Shown here piece by piece: positions 28,311 to 33,266 of a stretch of 33,266 nt of DNA. Numbering within the stretch: position 1 is the stretch's first letter; every line of letters begins with the position of its first letter. This stretch comes from Hydnum rufescens UP504 (Eukaryota; Basidiomycota; Agaricomycetes; Cantharellales; Hydnaceae): assembly GCA_014904985.1 (NCBI GenBank), contig MU128994.1, forward strand, positions 150,254 to 183,519. The letters are read 5' to 3'. The position numbers and the translations under genes are program-made. The notes beneath the pieces were generated by a model. The model saw nothing but the letters and a program-made list of their open reading frames with translations. It ran no database searches and was not told the origin of the DNA.

Positions 28311-29495
28311 TTATGAGGCCGAGGACTCAGCAGGTTTGGAGTATTTGGGGTGCTCGAGGTTCAAATCCAATTTGATATGCCAAACAGGAGGAGACTTCAC
28401 AAATCCAAAGGATTCATCTGGAAGTAGATTGGGTGCCCAAGTGGTGCTGCGACCCTCATTTACCAACCGACAGATCCGACGAATAATGGCATCAACAGGT
28501 CCCGAGGTAGGCCACATCATTGTCACGAACCCAACACTCATCACACGATTGCTATGGGCACGGATCATCATCTCCATTTGACGAAGATGAAGATCAACAG
28601 TTTGGATGGGCAATTGGGCGAGCTGGGCAACCAACCACGCAGTGTCAAATTCGACGACTTGGAGGCGACATAAGCGCTGGTCCCTAGGTATTAATGGACC
28701 AACGATTGGCAGATACTGGTCATAGTTGAGGAAGTACTCCCCGTATCGAGACCTAGAATCTTTGTCCTTAATCAAAGGAGGTGCTATTGCCAAAAGATTG
28801 TCCAGTTCCTGCTGGCTGCAAGCATGAGCATATACCTGATCGATATATTCTAAATCCCTCAACCCAGTGTAATGCTCAGATGGTGCATGCGAAGCATCGA
28901 TCATGACAGTCGTGACCTCGGCTGCACAAGTTGCAGCCCATCCCTCCAAAGTCACCTTCAGCTCATCGTGTGGGCAGCTCCATTTGAACAGAAGCTGAAT
29001 CGAAACCTTGCCCTTCTTGCGTTCCATGCAAGCTGCAATCACCTGTGGGTACAGAGCCAGCCATACATCAGGTGTTTGGAAGCCTTCTGGAACAGGGCCC
29101 AGAGAGATGATGAACCAATGGCCCACTGGGATGGGGGAGTAAAGCATCCCCAACACCGCTGCCTGTGGCTGAGGCATCAGAACATTAGGGGTGGGTCCAC
29201 TAAGTGCATTGAGCAAATGACCAATTATAACGGGGTCGTATGGTGTTGCCTGGGCTGCCACCTGTTGCTGAGGCACCAAGACATTAGCAGCAGACCCACT
29301 AACTGCACTGGCCCAAGATCTGTGACCCCGGCCAGCAGGATGCACAGGCATAGGACCACCACGACCTTGAAGACCCCAATCCCCAAAAGGACCACCTTGC
29401 CACTGATAATTCCCCTGCCCTTGAGAACTTCCCTGCCCCTTACTATGACGGGCAGAAAGGTTCTGGCACCAATGCGCCTCTCCCTCTCTGTACAA
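28311..29495 (-). CDS. gene B, C-terminal part (domain 2)
   Basis: 394 codons, uninterrupted. After a Gly/Gln/Pro-rich start (SKGQGSSQGQGNYQWQGG), domain 2 begins near residue 150: PDVWLALYPQVIAACMERKKGK, then LEYIDQVYAHACSQQELDNLLA, VVEFDTAWLVAQLAQLP, LHLRQMEMMIRAHSNR, MMWPTSGPVDAIIRRICRLVNE, and SFGF...VWHIKLDLNLEHP. Each block pairs with gene A 4150-4955 (VNVEFDTEWL, MEMQMIAH, WPVPGG, ENFG...LAWHIVLELNRDQP). No catalytic residues or known domain are recognised; the domain looks all-helical. The initiating Met given by the frame (29495) is probably internal, because coding text continues upstream in gene B's RS-rich region. Confidence 0.7.
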   Translation of the reverse strand: MYREGEAHWCQNLSARHSKGQGSSQGQGNYQWQGGPFGDWGLQGRGGPMPVHPAGRGHRSWASAVSGSAANVLVPQQQVAAQATPYDPVIIGHLLNALSGPTPNVLMPQPQAAVLGMLYSPIPVGHWFIISLGPVPEGFQTPDVWLALYPQVIAACMERKKGKVSIQLLFKWSCPHDELKVTLEGWAATCAAEVTTVMIDASHAPSEHYTGLRDLEYIDQVYAHACSQQELDNLLAIAPPLIKDKDSRSRYGEYFLNYDQYLPIVGPLIPRDQRLCRLQVVEFDTAWLVAQLAQLPIQTVDLHLRQMEMMIRAHSNRVMSVGFVTMMWPTSGPVDAIIRRICRLVNEGRSTTWAPNLLPDESFGFVKSPPVWHIKLDLNLEHPKYSKPAESSAS

Positions 29496-29779
29496 TGGGC
29501 ATCAAATGCCCATAACGCCTCATGGAAGTTGAAGCGGCTGGGGGTGTGGTGCAGGCCAATACGATGTGCTTGACAGACCCCTAGGATGTGGAAGGGATTG
29601 GGGACCCCCTGTATGGTTCCTGTACCTGTGATTGCGAGGATCATGCATATGGGACCAAGGGGATTGAGTTTGAGTCTGATTTTGAGGGAAATGGAGATGA
29701 GACGGGGAGCATGGGCAAGAGTGGGGATCAGAACAAGGCCAAGAGCGAGATCGAGATTGAGAGCGAGAGCAATATTGCA

Positions 29780-29947
29780 GGGAGCAGGAGCGATATTGTG
29801 GGGAGCAGGAGCGATATTGCGGGGAGTGGGTGTGATATCGTGGGGAGTGGGTGTGATATCGCAGGGAGTGGGTGCGATATTGCAGGGAGTGGGTGCGATA
29901 TCGTGGGGAGCGGGTGCGATTTCACAGGGAGTGGGTGTGATATCGCA
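29780..29947 (-). repeat. 21-bp minisatellite in gene B
   Basis: Eight tandem copies of + strand GGGAGTGGGTGYGATATCGYR. On the minus strand it encodes a YRTHSPR-like heptapeptide. TG/CG alternates at the GTG(T/C)GA position, a milder version of the CpG decay seen in gene A. Confidence 0.88.
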
Positions 29948-29949
29948 GA

Positions 29950-30135
29950 GAATGGGTGTGAGGACGAGAACAGGTGTGAGGATGAGAGTGGGAGCGAGGA
30001 TGAGAACGGGAGTGAGGACGAGAATGGGAGTGAGGACGAGAACGGGAGCGAGGACGAGAATGGAGCAAGGACAAGAATGGGAGCAAGGACGAGAATGGGA
30101 GCGAGGACAAGAACAGGAGCGAGGACGAGAATGGG
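29950..30135 (-). repeat. 18-bp minisatellite in gene B
   Basis: About ten degenerate copies of + GGGAGCGAGGACGAGAAY. On the minus strand it gives RSHSRPHSRS-type text; on the + strand it gives an acidic NGSEDE-type frame that I treat as a shadow. Confidence 0.85.
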
Positions 30136-30350
30136 AACGAGAAGAGCGAGAAGAGCGAGAGCGAGGGTGATCGTCTGACCTAGAGTTGCCTGGAGACCCC
30201 AAGCATGAATGATAACCACTTTGTCCTGGTACCACAGAACACTTGAGACAAAAGGATAGTACTCACTATCTACCCTCTTATGAGCCCTCTGCTCCTCATC
30301 ATGGTCCAGACATCGAGGGGGGGTCAGCACGTGAGGACTTGGTTTGCGGG

Positions 30351-30612
30351 GTGGGGGTGTCAACTTGTGAGGCAGAGAAGTCAACTCACGAGGTGGGGGG
30401 GTCAACTCATGAGGTGGGGGCATCAACTCACGAGGTGGGGGCATCAACTCACGAGGCGGGGGAGTCAATTTGCGAGGTGGGGGAGGGGTCAACTCGCGAG
30501 GGGGGGGGGCGTCAACTCACAAGGCAGGGGAGTCAATTCACGAGGTGGGAGGGGGGTCAACTCACAAGGGGGGGAGTCAACTCGCGAGGTGGGGGGTCAA
30601 CTCGCAAGGTGT
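30351..30612 (-). repeat. 21-bp minisatellite in gene B (PPPRELT)
   Basis: About twelve copies of + TCAACTCACGAGGTGGGGGC with variable G-run length. On the minus strand it encodes PPPRELT. The G-run slippage explains the frame changes here. Confidence 0.85.
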
Positions 30613-30928
30613 GAGTGTTGATTTCTGAGGAGGCGTCGGTTCCTGAGGAGGGGATGTCAGCATGCGAGGGGCGTAGGCATGCAGGGATGTGGTGTTGGTA
30701 TGCGAGGAGGGGGTGTAGACTCGCGATGGGCATAGGAACACAAGGTGGTGGAGGTGCGCAAGGTGGAGGTGGAGGTGCACTAGGAGGGGGTATCAGGACA
30801 CAAAGGGGAGATCTCAAAGGGGGATGATGGGATGAGGCAGCCTGATGAGTGCTTGGATGTGCACTTGCCAAGCCTGAGCTAGTGCTAGCTCCAAGAGTCT
30901 TGTCAACATCCCAACCATAACACCTTGC

Positions 30929-31789
30929 TCATGCCTGAAGCTTCTTCCCCTTCTGAATCGCATTCGCTTGCACATTGCAAGGATCCCTCCATTCTATAAC
31001 GAGGCATGCATCAAAAGGGCTGAGAGATTTTGCCTTTTTGCCCTGGGCAGCTGCCTGCCGATGCTTTATATCGAGTAGAGCCTCCTCATCACCATTATGG
31101 GCTTGCTTCATCAACTGGTGAGCTGCCTCTTGCGTCTTATTGGCAGCCTCCTTTGCTTTCCTCTTCTTCACAGTTGCAATGACAACCTGTTGATCATACT
31201 CTGCGTCTGTCTCGCCTCTTATAGGCTGAACATGTACAGGCGAATCGGAACCCGAACTTTCATCCTCAGGATCTGAATCCCATGAGCTTTCTGAGAATAT
31301 CTCCATCCCCATCACAGGATGATCCCCGGAAGCACGAACTGGAGTAAAAGGACCGTAGCCGAAGGTACTCTTCAGGCGATACATCATAGATGGATTAGGA
31401 GTTAGAGAACCAGTCCCAAAAATTGGAGAATTGTTCCCGATAACGTAGCGCAGGACTATATCTTCCATGGGTTCATCAGGAAGGACTCCAGGATAACGAC
31501 AAGGGGTGATGATCCAAGGATCAGGACAGTCGTGCTCCACAAGGAGCTGGACATAAACGTTGTGAGCAACCATCTTCCTTTTGGCTTCATCTGGGATGCC
31601 ACCGGACTGATTGCCATCAGGAGAATTGTGACGAAGGCCATGCATAAGCTTAACATCTATGCCATGCTGTCCAAGCCAGATACCCCACACAGGGACTCCA
31701 TGATGGAGGAGGTCTTGGAGCCAAGGACCTTCCATTGAATGGACATACATGGCACCCATTAGATTGTCGTCCACACCAAAAATAAGCAC
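30929..31789 (-). CDS. gene B, domain 1 and basic linker
   Basis: 286 codons uninterrupted. It opens with FGVDDNLMGAMY, then LQDLLHHGVPVWGIW, CPDPWIITPCRYPGVLPDE and FGYGPF, the family core also found in A and C. A Ser/Asp/Glu-rich segment (SESSWDSDPEDESSGSDSP) follows, then a charged coiled-looking linker (KKRKAKEAANKTQEAAHQLMKQ, AHNGDEEALLDIKHRQAAAQGK) equivalent to gene A's AKSGDGTA...AQGKKRGK. It ends GKKLQA at TGA 30929; reading through leads in frame into the Pro-rich region. The start shown is probably internal, since homology to A and C extends upstream. Confidence 0.7.
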   Translation of the reverse strand: MLIFGVDDNLMGAMYVHSMEGPWLQDLLHHGVPVWGIWLGQHGIDVKLMHGLRHNSPDGNQSGGIPDEAKRKMVAHNVYVQLLVEHDCPDPWIITPCRYPGVLPDEPMEDIVLRYVIGNNSPIFGTGSLTPNPSMMYRLKSTFGYGPFTPVRASGDHPVMGMEIFSESSWDSDPEDESSGSDSPVHVQPIRGETDAEYDQQVVIATVKKRKAKEAANKTQEAAHQLMKQAHNGDEEALLDIKHRQAAAQGKKAKSLSPFDACLVIEWRDPCNVQANAIQKGKKLQA

Positions 31790-32480
31790 GGGCCTCTGAA
31801 TTTTCAGAGACCATGCGATTGATACACCAGTGCATCATCATATGTGCAAAGGTGCCATATTTGTATGCAACCGAATGTAATCCATAACAAGCCCATGCAA
31901 TGTGTCAAAATCCTTGTAAGTGTATGATAGCAAATCAAGGTCGAAAAAAGAGGCATTGCGGATGATTTCCGGTCAAATGGGAAGGATCACATTACTCAGA
32001 GCGCCCTGGAGTCCTACAGCTTGACCAGCCGAACACCACTTTCTAAAGCGATCATATCAAGTGGAGACAAAGATCTCTAAGTGTCACCAATACTGGTTAA
32101 TTAGCTTGACACTGACATTGGGAACCATACAATATCTGCTTCAGCTGGGGGGGAGGGTCGGAAGGTTGATGTGAGATGTAAGCGAGATATGGCATCTGGT
32201 TGAATACAACATCAGCGACCATGTAAAATCGAAGATGGGGGCCATACATGTGTCCTTGTGGGTAGATATGTAATGGTGAGAATAAAAAGCCTGTTCCCTG
32301 CCATAAAGTTCAGGGGTGAAGTTGAGTGGGCACTGTAATGAGAGCTGGAAGGGTCAGCAGCTATTTGTGAACATGACTGCCCACTCCACCTGTGTGATGG
32401 CGGAATGTAAAGAATCATGATCATGCCCATCATCATGTGGAACGCCCTGCACAGAGCCAAAACCTGTTTGTAAGTCAGAA
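31790..32480 (-). pseudogene. gene B, N-terminal part of domain 1, broken or with unresolved introns
   Basis: Pieces in different frames match the start of the family: VEWAVMFTNS (about 32390) equals EWSLVFTSS of A and PWSLMYTNS of C, and YKYGTFAHMMMHWCINRMV (about 31800-31860) equals GYAEYMMHLAIDHV of A. Stops and frame changes lie between. A GTGAGT donor near 32522 and AAACAG near 32463 suggest an intron upstream of this part. Confidence 0.45.
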
Positions 32481-32534
32481 AATTTCATTGTCAAGCATAA
32501 CATGTTCTACCCAAACTCACTGTTCTTTGAATGG

Positions 32535-32744
32535 TCAGGACCATGCCACATAATCCGGAGTATCCATGTGCGCATTAGAGAACTCTGGCGCATCTCCCAA
32601 ATTCCCTAGGGAGTCGATCCACATTACAGGCTTGAGCTTGGCGGGGCCCTCACCCACCACTGCACCAGAGGTGGCAGCAAGTGAGGATGCACTGGCCAGA
32701 AACGTCGGATCGCCAGCAAAAACACCCCTTGCCATGCGAACCAA
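32535..32744 (-). CDS. possible first exon of gene B (hypothetical)
   Basis: 69 codons: MVRMARGVFAGDPTFLASAS, SGAVVGEGPAKLKPVMWIDS, PEFSNAHMDTPDYVAWS. It ends at a TGA about ten bases before a GTGAGT donor-like site. It has no clear match in gene A. A + strand frame over the same bases (32566-32790) is about as long, so the strand is not certain. Confidence 0.3.
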   Translation of the reverse strand: MVRMARGVFAGDPTFLASASSLAATSGAVVGEGPAKLKPVMWIDSLGNLGDAPEFSNAHMDTPDYVAWS

Positions 32745-33011
32745 TGGAAACAGTGCGCTGTGGATGAAGAGGCAGCCACAGGGGACATGACATATGACTT
32801 GAGATATTTGGATCCGTGGAATCTCCCACCCTCTCTCGTCAGAAGTATGTACATCTCACATGGATCTCCTGCTCTCACTTCACATTCGACTCACTTTATC
32901 TTTGTGCTTTGCTGTTTCTCCCCATTGATGAAGGAGGTTTAGGGCTCCTGGTACGTCCTTGCATGCTTATTACTGAGATTAAAAATGCCACTTACACGGA
33001 TAACAGCTATC

Positions 33012-33266
33012 CCAAATAGCAGCTATCATCAGCTGTCGGGTTTTTGACCTCAACCCCCAGTCATTCAATGGTCCCAGTCAGTTAATGTTCGATCCTTCAA
33101 GTCAGTCTTTTGGCTCTGGTGGAACTGTGACTTTTAACTCTCATCCTCCCCTCGACAATCATCATGTGGACGAGAGGCCCTGCAATAATTTCCACCCGCA
33201 ACAGCACCTCCATTACCCATCTCCATGCTGCCTGTGTCTTGTGTTTTTTCACCCCTTCACAATGCC
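33012..33266 (+). CDS. possible exon of a further gene, running off the window
   Basis: From about 33031 the frame reads FDLNPQSFNGPSQLMFDPSS, FGSGGTVTFNSHPPLDNHHV and RPCNNFHPQQHLHYPSPCC and is open to the window end. It is preceded by ATCATCAG, a possible acceptor. Composition (Asn, Ser, His, Pro) suits a disordered fungal regulator, but no family is recognised. Confidence 0.25.

Larger units (their letters stand above)
29496..30928 (-). pseudogene. gene B, central RS/Pro-rich region made of minisatellites
   Basis: This links domain 1 (30929-31789) to domain 2. Minus-strand text: PPPRELTPPPRELMPPP repeats, then RS-rich text (SRPHSRSHPRSHSHP, RYHTHSPRYHTHSPQY). The frame changes at least twice and TGA at 30929 closes the domain 1 frame. 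Gene A has an SP/RS-rich minisatellite region at the same place. RS-like tracts are typical of disordered, often phosphorylated nuclear proteins; the role here is unknown. Confidence 0.5.

Noticed and set aside
29588..30178. 196-codon + strand ORF with repeats GSGCDI and NGSEDE
   Set aside because: It is the reverse of the minisatellite part of gene B; the minus-strand RS/Pro-rich reading continues domain 1 and domain 2 of gene B, which have homologues, while the + reading has none.

Overview
The window looks like an accessory, transposon-rich stretch of a filamentous fungus, most likely a mushroom-forming basidiomycete (Agaricomycetes). The reasons are short introns (54-58 nt, GT...AG, with CTAAC/CTAAT-type branch sites), a fungal KDZ-type (Kyakuja-Dileera-Zisupton) transposase tail, a Ulp1-type cysteine peptidase and a decayed Ty3/gypsy element. 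I see no ordinary housekeeping gene, tRNA, rRNA or CRISPR array. I cannot name a species.

Layout: 1-1150 has no recognisable gene. 1200-8194 (+) carries a two-gene cassette: gene A (1200-4955), then gene G2 (5747-8194), both broken. 8769-12435 is a large mirror-symmetric array of about 250-400 bp units around a 574-bp spacerless palindrome. Each unit carries two alternating hairpins and intron-like splice signals that point outward from the centre. 12594-18840 (-) is a decayed gypsy element (upstream ORFs, gag, zinc knuckle, protease, part of RT) cut off inside RT. 19646-20915 (+) is the C-terminal part of a KDZ transposase. 22029-24305 (+) is gene C, a third copy of the first domain of gene A, here joined through a clean intron to a Ulp1-like peptidase. 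24280-25277 holds hairpins and GGGGCCCC-rich sequence. 25278-32480 (-) is a second, inverted and better preserved copy of the cassette: gene B (homologous to A), then G2 copy 2, again in the order A/B to G2.

How it fits together: proteins A, B and C share a 'WS/A..(F/Y)T.S', 'FG(I/V)(D/N)D...GA', 'G.PV(F/W)', 'P(W).(..)P..YPG', 'GxGP(F/W)' core. A and B also share a basic linker, an RS/SP-rich minisatellite region and a C-terminal 'EFDT.WL ... MEM.I.AH' domain. The two G2 proteins share a 'KEW.R..ESV...N.WNA(F/Y)Q.SY' core. Conserved gene order at clearly diverged sequence, next to KDZ and Ulp1 remnants, suggests that these genes are cargo or accessory genes of a large fungal DNA-transposon family. 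That is inference; I know no function for them.

The interval from about 1.2 to 24.7 kb appears CpG-poor and TpG/CpA-rich. Tandem repeats inside A and G2 show single codon columns varying CGA/TGA/CAA and CGT/TGT/CAT, the pattern expected of CpG methylation followed by deamination. The great majority of in-frame stops are TGA at likely former CGA (Arg) codons. The right-hand cassette keeps more CpG and longer open frames.
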